From contig NZ_FXTD01000006.1 of the NCBI RefSeq assembly GCF_900182635.1, positions 171,775-235,774 on the forward strand: a stretch of DNA of 64,000 bases, written 5' to 3'. The first letter of the stretch is position 1. Each line of letters opens with the position of its first letter. This document shows, in pieces, positions 37,145 to 46,708 of this stretch. Below the pieces are notes generated by a model. The model saw nothing but the letters and a program-made list of their open reading frames with translations. It had not been told where the DNA came from and ran no database searches. The stretch comes from Halorubrum cibi (GTDB lineage Archaea; Halobacteriota; Halobacteria; Halobacteriales; Haloferacaceae). The position numbers were made by a program, and so were the translations under genes.

Positions 37145-38023
37145 TCACTCCCCGAGCGACTCACGTAGCACGTCCGCGACGCGCTCGATCGGCGGACCGC
37201 TCAACGGATCGGCGGCGACGACTCGTTCGCGGGGGCGACCGACCGGCCGAGCCACGCGCTCCGTCTCGACGAGACCGGCGTCGATCAGCCGGCGCTTGAT
37301 CCGGGTGAACGTCGAGGGACTCCCCAGCCCAGCGTCCTCGCAGGCGCGTCGGAGGGTCCGGTCGTGCGTGCGGTGGCGCGCGCCGACGACGTACGCGCGG
37401 GTTCGCGGGCCGACGGGGTCGGTGGCGGAGAGATCGGGACCCGGATCGAGCAGGCGGACGGCATCGGTGGCGACCGCCCGACCGCACCGCTCCTCGAAGG
37501 CGGCGTACACGCGACACCGGCTCGGCGTGTCGATCCGGTACGGATCGGCATCCGAGACGGTTCTCTCGTACCGATCTCGAAGCGTCGGATCGTCGCCGAC
37601 GCGACGCCACCGTGCGTCCTCCTCGCCGGCGACGCCCACGAGGACGCAGCCGGTCTCGTCGCCGGCGAGGAGGGCGTTCGGCTGAGGATCCGCGAGGGTC
37701 AGGAGATCGATTACGTCCGCAGTCGCGAGCGCGGCGAGTCGACTCGCGTCGCGGAATCCCTTCGTGACCGAATCGAACGCGGCGGAACTCGCGAGCACGG
37801 TGAGCGAGGGAAGTCCCGCCCGCGCCGCGATCGGCTCCGGACCGTCACTGGCGGCGGATCGAAGCGCGTGGAGATCGGGATCGACGAGGTCCGGGGCCGC
37901 CTCGCGGTACGTCTCGACGACTGCCGACAGCAGCGACGGCCCCGGGTCGACGAGCAGCGGGTCCGCGAACGCCCCGAGCGACAGCGAGCCCCCCGCGATC
38001 GGGATCGCCGGATCGCGAGGCAT
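37145..38023 (-). CDS. TbsP-like transcription regulator (DUF5821-type)
   Basis: A 292-aa protein resembling the haloarchaeal TbsP family: a sensor-like N-terminal domain (LLSAVVETYREA, FRDASRLAAL, NALLAGDETGCVLVG), then a C-terminal winged helix with RRACEDAGLGSPSTFTRIKRRL and IDAGLVETERVARPVGRPRER. It is more Arg-rich and diverged than the typical TbsP, so it is probably a paralogue. TbsP of Haloferax regulates gapII with TrmB; the target here is unknown. Confidence 0.72.
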   Translation of the reverse strand: MPRDPAIPIAGGSLSLGAFADPLLVDPGPSLLSAVVETYREAAPDLVDPDLHALRSAASDGPEPIAARAGLPSLTVLASSAAFDSVTKGFRDASRLAALATADVIDLLTLADPQPNALLAGDETGCVLVGVAGEEDARWRRVGDDPTLRDRYERTVSDADPYRIDTPSRCRVYAAFEERCGRAVATDAVRLLDPGPDLSATDPVGPRTRAYVVGARHRTHDRTLRRACEDAGLGSPSTFTRIKRRLIDAGLVETERVARPVGRPRERVVAADPLSGPPIERVADVLRESLGE

Positions 38024-38090
38024 GGCTCACGGTTCGCGGCGGTCGGATTAAACGCGACGGTGCGAGGGATCGTGACGGTGCGGGGTAGCG

Positions 38091-38144
38091 GCGACTCGGG
38101 AAATCGCGGCGATTCGGGAAATCACGGCGACTCGGGAAATCGCG
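38091..38144 (+). repeat. 18-bp tandem repeat, three copies
   Basis: GCGACTCGGGAAATCGCG is repeated at 38091, 38109 (two changes) and 38127 in the gap between two divergently oriented genes' ends, just after the halocyanin stop on the minus strand. No spacer, so not a CRISPR. Possible terminator-region expansion. Confidence 0.85.
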
Positions 38145-38153
38145 CCGACGTCG

Positions 38154-38717
38154 CTACTCCTGGACGTAGACGGCGCCCTTCATCCCCACCGCCTCGTGGG
38201 GCGTACAGACGTACGTGTGGACGCCCGATTCCTCGAAGGCGTGCTCGAACGTGTGGCCCGCCTCGCCGACCGTCTCGCTCTCGAACGCGCCGTCGACTTC
38301 GGAGACGTTGTGGTCGCCGCCCTCGCCGGTCCACTCCCAGACGACCGTCGTGCCGGGCGTGACAGCCACCGCGGCCGGGCCGAACGAGAGTCCGTCCGCG
38401 GCGCCGACCTCGACCGTCACTTCGTCCGCGTCGGTCCGGTCCACGGTGGCCTCGTAGTTTCCCACGCCCTCGAACCAGCCGTCGTAGTTCGGCTCCTCCG
38501 AGAGGTAGTCTGCGTCCCCGCCGCCACCGTCTCCCCCGGAGCCGTCGCTTCCACCCGATCCGTCCCCGTCGTCGCCCCCGCCGTCTCCGCCACCCCCGTC
38601 GCCTCCGTCGGAGCCGCTGGTGGCTCCCCCGCCGGAACAGCCGGCGAGGAGCGTCGAGACGCCGATCGTCGCGGTGGTTCCGATGAACGTCCGCCGGTCG
38701 AGTGTGTCTCGGCTCAT
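38154..38717 (-). CDS. Halocyanin-like blue copper protein
   Basis: A 187-aa cupredoxin with Tat motif (DRRTFIGTTA), lipobox ending LLAGC, and a long Gly/Asp/Ser linker (about residues 28-68). Copper ligands: His in GGDHNVSE and Cys-His-Met in YVCTPHEAVGMKG. It is a paralogue of the protein at 33605, with the same domain order and a more extended linker. The start at 38717 places the Tat signal first; the frame runs on upstream without a plausible protein. Confidence 0.92.
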   Translation of the reverse strand: MSRDTLDRRTFIGTTATIGVSTLLAGCSGGGATSGSDGGDGGGGDGGGDDGDGSGGSDGSGGDGGGGDADYLSEEPNYDGWFEGVGNYEATVDRTDADEVTVEVGAADGLSFGPAAVAVTPGTTVVWEWTGEGGDHNVSEVDGAFESETVGEAGHTFEHAFEESGVHTYVCTPHEAVGMKGAVYVQE

Positions 38718-38915
38718 ACGGCTTGACGTAGCGACCGTTGAAAGATACCCTCCGCGGAGATTCCCGTGGCGTGGTGCGGGTGACCGAACAGTTCGGGTCG
38801 GACGGATAAACGACGGATCGCGACGGCGAGACGTGAGGCGGGTCGTCGGACGCCGCTTCCGGCTCGTTGGGCTCGGATCGACGTACAGAACTACCGGCCG
38901 ACCTACGGCGTTACC

Positions 38916-39653
38916 ATGGGCGATGACGCGGACGGCGACACGGACGCCGAGGGACGGCTCAAACGGCAGTGGGACGACCTCAGGCTGTTGAACCAGGTAA
39001 TGCGTCACGACATCCGCAACGATCTCCAGCTGATCGGTGCGTACGCGGAGCTCCTCGAGGGGCACGTCGACGAGGACGGAGCGGAGTACCTCGAGATCAT
39101 CAGGGAGAACACGCAGAGCGCGGTCGATCTGACCACCACGGTACGGGACCTCGCACAGGTCATGCTTCGAGACGAGGTGGAGACCGACGGCGTCCCCCTC
39201 GACCGGATCCTCTCTCAACAGATCGAGGAGGTCCGCTCGGCGTACTCGTCCGCGGTGTTCACCGTCGAGGGATCGTTCCCGAACGCGGAGGTCGTCGCGG
39301 ACGAGATGTTGAGCTCCGTCTTCCGCAACCTCCTGCGGAACGCGGTCCAACACAACGACGAGACGCCGCCGAAGGTGGAGGTATCCGCCATCGTCGCGCG
39401 CGACGGCGACGGCAACGCCGCCGGCGGCGACGACGTCGTCGAGGTGCGCATCGCCGACAACGGGCCGGGGATCTCGGAGAACCAGCGCGAGGAGATATTC
39501 GGGAAGGGCGAGAAGGGGCTCGACAGTCCGGGCGCGGGGATCGGGCTGTACCTCGTCCGGTCGCTCGTCGAGAGCTACGGCGGGACGGTTCGGGTCGAGG
39601 ACAACGAGCCGAAGGGGGCGGTCTTCGTCGTCGGACTCCGGATCGCGACGTGA
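38916..39653 (+). CDS. Short soluble histidine kinase
   Basis: A 245-aa kinase core. A 20-residue acidic N-terminus precedes the H-box (LNQVMRHDIRNDLQLIGAY, His31), then the ATPase domain with N-box (VFRNLLRNAVQHND), G1 (IADNGPGIS) and G2 (GAGIGLYLVRSLVESYGG). No sensor domain is present, so it must receive its signal from a partner. Regulator partner not adjacent. Confidence 0.92.
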   Translation: MGDDADGDTDAEGRLKRQWDDLRLLNQVMRHDIRNDLQLIGAYAELLEGHVDEDGAEYLEIIRENTQSAVDLTTTVRDLAQVMLRDEVETDGVPLDRILSQQIEEVRSAYSSAVFTVEGSFPNAEVVADEMLSSVFRNLLRNAVQHNDETPPKVEVSAIVARDGDGNAAGGDDVVEVRIADNGPGISENQREEIFGKGEKGLDSPGAGIGLYLVRSLVESYGGTVRVEDNEPKGAVFVVGLRIAT

Positions 39654-39692
39654 CCGGCGTGGATCCGTCGATCGCGGGTCCGACCGCGTCTG

Positions 39693-40118
39693 TCACTCCT
39701 CGTCGTACTCCATCGCGACGGAGTTGATACAGAACCGCTTGCCGGTCGGCTCCGGCCCGTCGTCGAAGACGTGTCCGAGGTGTGAGTCACACGAGGCACA
39801 CCGAACCTCGGTTCGACGCATCCCGTGACTCGTGTCGAGCGTCGTCGTCACCGAGTCCGCCTCGGCGGCGTAGAAGGCGGGCCAGCCGCAGCCGGACTCG
39901 TACTTCGTCTCGGCATCGAAGAGGACCTCGCCGCAGGCCGCACAGCGGTACTCGCCGTCCTCGGGGAGGTGATCGACGTACTCGCCCGAGAAGCGCGCCT
40001 CGGTTCCACTCTCCCGGAGCACGCGGTACTCCTCCTCGGAGAGCCGATCGCGCCACTCCTCGTCGGTCAGGCTCTCGAGGTCGTCCGCGTCGATCGACGT
40101 CGCGTCCGTGTCGCTCAT
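39693..40118 (-). CDS. msrB: Peptide-methionine (R)-S-oxide reductase
   Basis: A 141-aa MsrB that repairs methionine-R-sulfoxide in proteins. The zinc-binding CxxC pairs (YRCAACGEVLF and VRCASCDSHLG), GCGWPAF and HVFDDGP are present, and the catalytic Cys is in KRFCINSVAM. Length and motif order fit the single-domain form. Convergent with the histidine kinase. Confidence 0.95.
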   Translation of the reverse strand: MSDTDATSIDADDLESLTDEEWRDRLSEEEYRVLRESGTEARFSGEYVDHLPEDGEYRCAACGEVLFDAETKYESGCGWPAFYAAEADSVTTTLDTSHGMRRTEVRCASCDSHLGHVFDDGPEPTGKRFCINSVAMEYDEE

Positions 40119-40270
40119 GAGCGGGAGTAGGGGCCGCGTCGGTAAGGCGGTTGTGGCGGGGGCGTTGCGGATCTCGAAACGCTCTGCCCGTTACCGATCC
40201 ACGACCGTGGGTACCCATCCGTCTCCGTGACCCGAGGGATTCAAGATACTGCCGAACGCCTTCTCCGACG

Positions 40271-41212
40271 ATGCGTCAGGACCACCTCATCACCGCGACC
40301 CAGCTCTCGCGGGATGACATCGAGGCGGTGCTCGATCGGGCTCGCGAGGTCGCCGCCGACCCCGAAGCGTACGCGGACCGGCACGCGGGGACGATGCTCG
40401 CGCTCTGTTTCTTCGAACCGAGCACCCGCACGCGGATGAGCTTCGACTCCGCCGCGAAGCGGCTCGGGATCGACACGATCGACATGGGCGACGTCGACTC
40501 CTCGTCGGTCTCGAAAGGGGAGTCGCTCGCGGACACCGTCCGCGTCATCGAGGGGTACGCCGACTCCATCGTGTTGCGACACCCGAGCGAGGGCGCGGCG
40601 ACGCTGGCCGCGGAGTTCGTCGACGTCCCCGTGATCAACGCCGGCGACGGCGCGGGCCAACACCCCTCCCAGACCCTACTCGACCTCCACACGATCCGGG
40701 AGAATCACGGTCTCGACGACCTCACCGTCGGTATCATGGGCGATCTGAAGTACGGACGGACGGTCCACTCGCTCGCGACCGCGCTGACCAACTTCGACGC
40801 CCGTCAGCACTTCATCAGTCCAGAGTCGCTTCGGCTGCCCCGGTCGGTCCGGTTCGACCTCCACGAGACCGGCGCACAGGTGCGCGAACACGACGACCTG
40901 GAGGCGGTCCTCCCCGAACTCGACGTGCTGTACGTCACCCGAATCCAGAAGGAGCGGTTCCCCGACGAGAACGAGTACCACCGCGTCGCCGGCGAGTACC
41001 GGATCGACGCCGACACGCTCGAGGCCGCCCCCGACGACCTCACCGTCATGCACCCGCTGCCCCGCGTCGACGAGATCGCCCCCGACGTCGACGACACCGA
41101 CCACGCCCGCTACTTCGAACAGGCGCACAACGGGATCCCGGTCCGGATGGCGCTTCTCGACACCTTACTGGAGAACGCGGAGGCGGACGAGGGGATGGAG
41201 GTGGACCGATGA
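40271..41212 (+). CDS. pyrB: Aspartate carbamoyltransferase catalytic subunit
   Basis: A 313-aa catalytic chain for the second pyrimidine step. The carbamoyl phosphate motif [27 protein letters not shown] and the aspartate loop [10 protein letters not shown] are intact. The start at 40271 ([14 protein letters not shown]) follows CTTCTCCGACG closely and fits the family; the longer open frame from 40151 is not needed. It overlaps pyrI by 4 bp. Confidence 0.97.
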   Translation: MRQDHLITATQLSRDDIEAVLDRAREVAADPEAYADRHAGTMLALCFFEPSTRTRMSFDSAAKRLGIDTIDMGDVDSSSVSKGESLADTVRVIEGYADSIVLRHPSEGAATLAAEFVDVPVINAGDGAGQHPSQTLLDLHTIRENHGLDDLTVGIMGDLKYGRTVHSLATALTNFDARQHFISPESLRLPRSVRFDLHETGAQVREHDDLEAVLPELDVLYVTRIQKERFPDENEYHRVAGEYRIDADTLEAAPDDLTVMHPLPRVDEIAPDVDDTDHARYFEQAHNGIPVRMALLDTLLENAEADEGMEVDR

Positions 41213-41667
41213 GCGACCACGAGCTGCGCGTCTCGAAGATCCGCGACGGCACCGTGATCGACCACGTCGAGGGGGGTCAGGCGCTCAACGTCCTCGCGAT
41301 CCTCGGCATCGACGGCTCCGAGGGGCTCGGCGTCTCCGTCGGAATGAACGTCCCCTCCGACCGGCTCGGTCGGAAGGACCTCGTCAAGGTGGAGGGTCGC
41401 GAGCTCTCCCAGTCGGAGGTCGACGTCCTCTCGCTCATCGCGCCGGAGGCGACGATAAACATCGTCCGGGAGTTCGAGGTCGTCGAGAAGAACCGCGTGA
41501 CTCGTCCCGACCGCGTCGCGGGCGTGCTCTCGTGTCCGAATCGGAACTGTATCACCAACGCCGACGAGCCGGTCGAGACCCGGTTCGAGGTCGTCGCCGA
41601 CGGCGTCCGCTGTGACTACTGCTCGACGGTCCTGCGGTCGGACATCGCCGACCACATCGACGTGTAG
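41209..41667 (+). CDS. pyrI: Aspartate carbamoyltransferase regulatory subunit
   Basis: A 152-aa regulatory chain that binds nucleotides in its N-terminal domain and zinc in its C-terminal domain. The four zinc Cys are in [11 protein letters not shown] and [10 protein letters not shown]. Overlaps the pyrB stop (ATGA), so the two are made in a coupled way, as in other archaea. Confidence 0.97.
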   Translation: MSDHELRVSKIRDGTVIDHVEGGQALNVLAILGIDGSEGLGVSVGMNVPSDRLGRKDLVKVEGRELSQSEVDVLSLIAPEATINIVREFEVVEKNRVTRPDRVAGVLSCPNRNCITNADEPVETRFEVVADGVRCDYCSTVLRSDIADHIDV

Positions 41668-41752
41668 TTCACGTCCGATGGTCCGCTGATCGCTCGTCCA
41701 CGCGCGGCCGATCGTCGGTAGTTTTTAACGCCCGCCGGTCGACCGTACGGGC

Positions 41753-41848
41753 ATGGGAACGAAAGCGAAACTCGTCGTCGTACTGTCACTCGTAGTCCTC
41801 GCGTACGTCCTCCTCTCCGGCGATAAACAGCCGGTCGAAGTGGAGTAA
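41753..41848 (+). CDS. 31-aa single-pass membrane microprotein
   Basis: The ORF encodes 31 residues: a short basic start (MGTKAK), one hydrophobic helix of about 16 residues (LVVVLSLVVLAYVLLS) and a polar C-terminus (GDKQPVEVE). GTTTTTAACG at 41720-41730 is centred about 27 bp upstream, exactly where a leaderless promoter should be, and the next genes leave it in a clear gap. These two facts argue for a real gene; homologues have not been checked. Confidence 0.6.
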   Translation: MGTKAKLVVVLSLVVLAYVLLSGDKQPVEVE

Positions 41849-41956
41849 GGGACTCACGGAGGCGTCGCCGCGGCCTCCACAGGGGCATCGCCGCGAACGC
41901 GCGATCGCTCGGGCGCAAGCCCGCCGCTTTTACCCGTCACCCGCGTAGCGACGCGC

Positions 41957-42817
41957 ATGTACGGGGTCGTCACGCGGAACGCCGACGAGGTCGAGATGGA
42001 GCCGTTCGACCTCGGGTTCTACGAGGTAAAGGACGTCACGGGGCGGGCGGCCGCGCCCCTCCCGAACGCCGTGAACATGGTGTCGTGTTTCGGCGACAAC
42101 GCGGCCGCGAGCGAGAACCCGGAGCTCGTTCCGGTCGACGACCGCGGCGAGCCGGCAACCCGCGACCGCGAGTACTTCGACTGGGCGTACGTCTGCCCGA
42201 CCCACCCGGAGTACCGCGAGGGGCTGCTCGAGATAATCGAGGACTGCGCCGCCGAGAGCGACGACGTCCGCCTCGACGACGTGGGGTTCCCGCGGGAGGG
42301 GTTCTGCCGGTGTGACCGCTGTGAGCGGCTGTTCGCCGAGAGCGACCGCGAGGAGCGGGCCGACTGGCGCGCCGACGTCATCACGGAGTTCGTCGCCGAG
42401 GCCGCCGACCGGATCCCCGGTCGGACCCTGCTCACGCTGTACCCCGACCCGTATCCGGGACATCTCCGCGCGCGCTCCGGGCTCGACGTCGACGCCCTGA
42501 CGGCGCACGTCGACGAGTTCGTCGTCCCGCTGTACGACACCGAGTACGCGACCACCTACTGGCTGGAGTCGATCCTCCGCGGGTTTCGCTCGCGGCTCGG
42601 CGGCGACTACGACCTCCACGGCGCGCCGCCGGAGACGCCCGTCTCGGCCGAACTCTACGCCGTCGACGTCGACGTCGACGAGCTGATCCACGCCGCCGAA
42701 GTGGCGGAGACGTACGCGAAGGACGTGTTCTTCGGCTACGACGCCAACAACGCGGCCGCCGCGCTCCGCCGGAAGGACGCCGACGGCCGCGAGGGGAAGG
42801 TCCACCGGCCGGAGTAG
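41957..42817 (+). CDS. Conserved archaeal protein, possible TIM-barrel hydrolase
   Basis: A 286-aa soluble protein. YGVVTRNADEVEMEPFDLG starts the likely first strand; mid-protein GFCRCDRCERLF has a CxCxxC cluster that could bind metal; VVPLYDTEYATTYWLES and ELYAVDVDVDELIHA look like later strands of a TIM barrel. The sequence pattern resembles putative glycoside-hydrolase-like archaeal proteins, but catalytic residues cannot be assigned. Convergent with the threonine synthase-like gene, 8 bp apart. Confidence 0.6.
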   Translation: MYGVVTRNADEVEMEPFDLGFYEVKDVTGRAAAPLPNAVNMVSCFGDNAAASENPELVPVDDRGEPATRDREYFDWAYVCPTHPEYREGLLEIIEDCAAESDDVRLDDVGFPREGFCRCDRCERLFAESDREERADWRADVITEFVAEAADRIPGRTLLTLYPDPYPGHLRARSGLDVDALTAHVDEFVVPLYDTEYATTYWLESILRGFRSRLGGDYDLHGAPPETPVSAELYAVDVDVDELIHAAEVAETYAKDVFFGYDANNAAAALRRKDADGREGKVHRPE

Positions 42818-42824
42818 ATCGCGA

Positions 42825-44039
42825 TCAGTCGGCGCGCCGCGGAAGCAGCGACTCGAGCCGGTCCGCGAGGCCGGTCCTGTGGACCGTCTCGGTCTCGACG
42901 TCGGTTCCGCCGGTCCCCAGCTCCTTGAAGCCCGTGCCGGTCGGGACGAGAACGACCGACTCCTCGGCGGAGACTTCTCCCCGATCCGCGAGACGCGAGA
43001 CGCCCGCCAGCGTCGTCGCGGACGCCGGTTCGACGCAGAAGCCGCCCTCGACGGCGAACTGACGCTGCGCGGCGCGTATCTCGTCGTCGCTGACCGAGAC
43101 GACCGCGCCGCCCGTGTCGCGGACCGCGGCGAGCGCGCGAGCGCCGCTCGGCGGGTCCGGGTTGCCGATCGAGTGGGCGATCGTCTCGCCGGTCTCGTCG
43201 GGCGAGAGGGGCGTCGGGTCCGTCGATCCGTCCTCGAACGCTCGCGTTATCGGGTCGGAAGCGGCGGTCTGGACGAGATACAGGCGCGGCGGCTCGTCGA
43301 TCACGCCCGCGCGCTCGAGGTCGCAAATCCCGAGCCAGATCCCCGAAGCGAAGCCGCCGGAGCTCGCCGGCAGCGCGATCACGTCGGGCGTTTCGGGGGC
43401 GAACTCCTCGCAGATCTCGAACAGCGCCGTCTTGTACCCGCTGATGCGGGCCGGATCGTCGCTCACGAGCGCGGCGATCGGGAGCCAGTCGGACAGTTCG
43501 AGCGCGTCCTCGTACAGTGCGCCGTACTCGCCACCGACCCGGATGATGGTCGGCTCGTACTGGGCGATGAGCTCCAGTCGTACCCGCGAGATGTCCTCGG
43601 GGACGAACACGATACACTCCCGGTCGAGGCTCGTCGCGTGGGCGGCGGTGCTTATCGCCATGTTCCCGTACGAGACCGTGCCGACGACGTCGTCGCCGGC
43701 ATCGATCGCGTGGGGGACCGCCACGGCGCTCCCGCGGTCCTTGTACGATCCGGTCGGATTCTCCCCCTCGTCCTTGACGAAGACCCGACCGCCGGCGACG
43801 TCGTCGAGGCCGGAGGTTCTGACGAGCGGCGTGCCCCCCGCGGCCCGCGCGACGCCGGCCGGCCGATCGATCGGTAACAGCGACTCGTACCGCCACATCC
43901 CGAGTCGGTCGCGGCGTTCGTCCCACGCGGCGGTCGTCGGCTCCGCGTCGATCCAGAGCGGCTCCCCGCAGTCACACCGGACGCGAAACTCGTCGTCGTA
44001 CCGCGTTCCACAGCGGTAACAGGTCTCGATGACGGACAT
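42825..44039 (-). CDS. Threonine synthase-like PLP enzyme
   Basis: A 404-aa fold-type II PLP enzyme. An N-terminal zinc-ribbon-like segment (TCYRCGTRYDDEF, RCDCGEP) is typical of archaeal threonine synthases; the PLP lysine is in ENPTGSYKDRGSAVAV and the phosphate loop is PASSGGFASG. The start at 44039 (MSVIETCYRCG) is fixed by the ribbon; the open frame extends 50 codons further without conserved sequence. Haloarchaea have several paralogues, so threonine synthesis is likely but not certain. Confidence 0.83.
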   Translation of the reverse strand: MSVIETCYRCGTRYDDEFRVRCDCGEPLWIDAEPTTAAWDERRDRLGMWRYESLLPIDRPAGVARAAGGTPLVRTSGLDDVAGGRVFVKDEGENPTGSYKDRGSAVAVPHAIDAGDDVVGTVSYGNMAISTAAHATSLDRECIVFVPEDISRVRLELIAQYEPTIIRVGGEYGALYEDALELSDWLPIAALVSDDPARISGYKTALFEICEEFAPETPDVIALPASSGGFASGIWLGICDLERAGVIDEPPRLYLVQTAASDPITRAFEDGSTDPTPLSPDETGETIAHSIGNPDPPSGARALAAVRDTGGAVVSVSDDEIRAAQRQFAVEGGFCVEPASATTLAGVSRLADRGEVSAEESVVLVPTGTGFKELGTGGTDVETETVHRTGLADRLESLLPRRAD

Positions 44040-44264
44040 GGTGACCGTGGAATCGCCGATGAGGTATGCGTTTCCTCTCTCTCCTTGACACGTGAACGAG
44101 GGTTTATCAGTGGGCACGGACGAGAGGCAAGTGACCGGCCGCCGGTGTGTGACACCGCTGGTCGTCTCGCGTTCGCGCGGGGCGGTCACCTTTCAACGTC
44201 CACACCGTAGCGGCGGTCGCCCTACAACCGCCAGCCGACGGCTCGCCGAGGGCGGCCCGTCACC

Positions 44265-45920
44265 TCACCGATCGACCTCGCCCATGATCGTGTCCAGGCT
44301 TCCCAGCGAGGCGATCAGGTCCGGTATCGCCTCGCCGTTGGCCATCTCGGGGAGCGCCTGAAGGTTCGAGAAGGAGGGGCCGCGGATCTTGAATCGGGCC
44401 GGTTCGTCGGTCCCGTCAGATCGGATGTAGATGCCGAGCTCGCCCTTGGCGGCCTCGACCGCGCGGTAGATCTCGGTGTCGTCGTCGGGCCGCAGCGTCC
44501 GCGGGACGTTGGCCTGGATGTCGCGCTCCTCCTCGGGCCACTCTTCGAGTAAGTCGATACACTGCTCGATGATCCTCGCGGACTCCTCGACTTCGCCCAT
44601 TCGGACCAACAGTCGCGAGTAGTTGTCACAGCCGTCCTCGGTCACCACGTCCCAGTCGAGTTCGTCGTAGTAGCCGTACGGGTCGTCGCGACGCAGGTCG
44701 TAGTCGACGCCCGACCCTCGAAGGACCGGCCCGGTACAGCCGTAGTTCTTCGCGACCTCCGGCGGGAGGACTCCCGTGTCGATCGTCCGCAACTGGAGGA
44801 TCTCGTTGCGGGTGAGCAGGTCGTGGTACTCCTCCAGTCGCCGCGGAAGCCCGTCGAGGTACTCGCGGATCTCCGAGAAGAACGCCTCGCGGGGCTCCGG
44901 CAGGTCCCAGACGACGCCGCCGAGTCGGAAGTAGTTGAACATCAGCCGCTGGCCCGTCAGGTCCTCGAGGATCTCCTGGACGCGCTCGCGCTCCTGGATG
45001 GCGTACATGAACGTCGCGGTGAAGTCGCCGATCACGTCGAGCGCGTACGCCCCCATCGCCAGCATGTGCGAGAGGATCCGGCTGAACTCCGCGCTCATCG
45101 TCCGGACCACCTGCGCGTACTCGGGAACCTCGATGTCCGCGAGGTCCTCTGCGGCACGCGCGTACGCCCACTCGTTGAGCAGTCCGCCGCCGCCCCAGTC
45201 CCAGCGGTCGGGGTACGGCATGATCTGGTGGCGGTACGTGCCCGACTGGGCCATCTGCTCCTCACAGCGATGGATGTAGCCAATGTCCGGCTCCACGTCG
45301 AGTACGTCCTCCCCGTCGAGTGTGACCTGGAGGTGGAGGACGCCGTGGGTCGCCGGGTGGTGCGGCCCGACGTTGAGGAGCATGGTGTCGCTCCCGGTCG
45401 CCGTCGACGACCCCGGCTCGACGGGCTCGTTCTCGGAGAGCGTGACGATCTGCGGACGATCCTCGTCGTAGTCCATCGAGAGGGGATGACCCTGCCACGT
45501 CTCGGGGAGGAGGATCCGCCGCAGGTCGGGGTGGTCGTCGTACTCGATCCCGATCAGGTCGTACGCCTCCCGCTCGTGCCAGTCCGCCGTGCGGAAGACC
45601 GCCTCGCCCGACTCCGAGGTCGGATCCGCTTTATCGGCCGGTACGACGACGCTGACCTCTCGCGTCGGGTCGTCGAACGAACGGAGGTGGTAGATCGTCT
45701 CGTACCGGTTCTCGTACTCCTGGGCGGTCACGCAGGCCAAGTGGTCGTAGCCGGCCCGCTCTTTGAGCGTCGAGAGGGTCTCCTGAACCGCGTCCGGTCG
45801 AATTCGGACCGCGGGTGCGTTCAGATGCGTCTCGCGTCCGACGATCAGCTCCTCGATCGTCGAGAACGGGTCCGGCTCCGGGTCGGCTCCGACCGCCTCG
45901 CTCGCCGCGTCGATCGACAT
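44265..45920 (-). CDS. nuoCD: NADH dehydrogenase-like complex subunit CD fusion
   Basis: A 551-aa fusion of NuoC (about residues 20-150; WHEREAYDLIGIEYDDHPDLRRILLP in that part) and NuoD (about 175-551; LNVGPHHPATHGVLHLQ, DIGYIHRCEEQMAQ, and the C-terminal LGSLDTIMGEVDR). In other archaea this gene lies between nuoB and nuoH; here no other nuo gene is next to it, so it is isolated. It may be a second copy or part of a dispersed complex. The promoter is shared with the divergent Bat-type regulator. Confidence 0.92.
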   Translation of the reverse strand: MSIDAASEAVGADPEPDPFSTIEELIVGRETHLNAPAVRIRPDAVQETLSTLKERAGYDHLACVTAQEYENRYETIYHLRSFDDPTREVSVVVPADKADPTSESGEAVFRTADWHEREAYDLIGIEYDDHPDLRRILLPETWQGHPLSMDYDEDRPQIVTLSENEPVEPGSSTATGSDTMLLNVGPHHPATHGVLHLQVTLDGEDVLDVEPDIGYIHRCEEQMAQSGTYRHQIMPYPDRWDWGGGGLLNEWAYARAAEDLADIEVPEYAQVVRTMSAEFSRILSHMLAMGAYALDVIGDFTATFMYAIQERERVQEILEDLTGQRLMFNYFRLGGVVWDLPEPREAFFSEIREYLDGLPRRLEEYHDLLTRNEILQLRTIDTGVLPPEVAKNYGCTGPVLRGSGVDYDLRRDDPYGYYDELDWDVVTEDGCDNYSRLLVRMGEVEESARIIEQCIDLLEEWPEEERDIQANVPRTLRPDDDTEIYRAVEAAKGELGIYIRSDGTDEPARFKIRGPSFSNLQALPEMANGEAIPDLIASLGSLDTIMGEVDR

Positions 45921-45973
45921 GCGTGGAACGACGCGTCCGGTGTACCCGGAGCTTCTGCCGGATGAGAACGGGC

Positions 45974-45985
45974 ATTTATATACAT
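45974..45985. promoter_or_regulatory. Palindromic TATA element between nuoCD and a Bat-type regulator
   Basis: ATTTATATACAT lies between the divergent genes. On the plus strand it is centred about 26 bp before the GTG at 46005, as for a leaderless transcript. On the minus strand it would start transcription about 30 nt upstream of the nuoCD ATG. One element could therefore serve both genes. Confidence 0.6.
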
Positions 45986-46004
45986 TCGGTCGACACTGCT
46001 CGGC

Positions 46005-46673
46005 GTGAAGTACCTCCGGGTCGAGCTTCGGTATCCTCGAGAACTCATGCACCCGATGCATCGGCTCGTCGATGAGTCCGACGCCGTCGAGCGCGACGTT
46101 CTCGTTCACGGAACGGTGTTCGACGAGCCCGAGGACACTTTCCTGTTCTACGTCGAGGGAGACATCGACGTGTACACCGAGGCGCTCCGGGGGGTCGACC
46201 GGATCCGGGAGTTCCAGGTCACGCGAATCGACGAGACGGGCTCCTACGTCCTTCTGACACAGCGACGCGACGAGGTCGACGACGCGACCTTCGATCCGCT
46301 CCAGCGGACCGGCGTCGTGGTCGTCCCGCCCATCGACTTTCGCCCGGACGGCGTCGCCCGCCTGACGATGGTCGGCAACGGCGGTCCGCTTCGGAAGGCG
46401 CTCGCGGACCTTCCCGACCCGATCGAGACGACGGTGCTCCGAGTGGGGGAGTACGACTGGCGACAGGCGGTCTTCGATCCCGATCTGACCGACCGGCAGT
46501 TCGACGCGCTCGCGGCCGCCGTCGAGAGCGGGTACTACGAGTCGCCCCGGGAGGCCACCGTGGAGGAGGTGGCCGAGCGGATCGACGCCGCGCCGAGCAC
46601 TGCCTCCGAACACCTGCGGAAGGCCGAGTCGGCGGTGATGGCCGCGTTCATGGAGTTGCGCGAGGTGTCGTGA
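46005..46673 (+). CDS. HTH-10 (Bat-type) transcription regulator
   Basis: A 222-aa regulator. The C-terminal HTH of the bacterio-opsin-activator type is clear (FDPDLTDRQFDALAAAVESG then YYESPREATVEEVAERIDAA, followed by PSTASEHLRKAESAV). The N-terminal 150 residues are an effector domain of unknown ligand. It starts at a GTG at the predicted transcription start. It probably controls the divergent nuoCD gene, by position. Confidence 0.9.
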   Translation: MKYLRVELRYPRELMHPMHRLVDESDAVERDVLVHGTVFDEPEDTFLFYVEGDIDVYTEALRGVDRIREFQVTRIDETGSYVLLTQRRDEVDDATFDPLQRTGVVVVPPIDFRPDGVARLTMVGNGGPLRKALADLPDPIETTVLRVGEYDWRQAVFDPDLTDRQFDALAAAVESGYYESPREATVEEVAERIDAAPSTASEHLRKAESAVMAAFMELREVS

Positions 46674-46708
46674 GTGCTCGATCGACGGGGCCCGTCGGTC
46701 CGGCGTCG

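Noticed and set aside
36153..38144. CRISPR array
   Set aside because: The tandem repeats have no spacers and units are only 14 and 18 bp; no cas gene is present.
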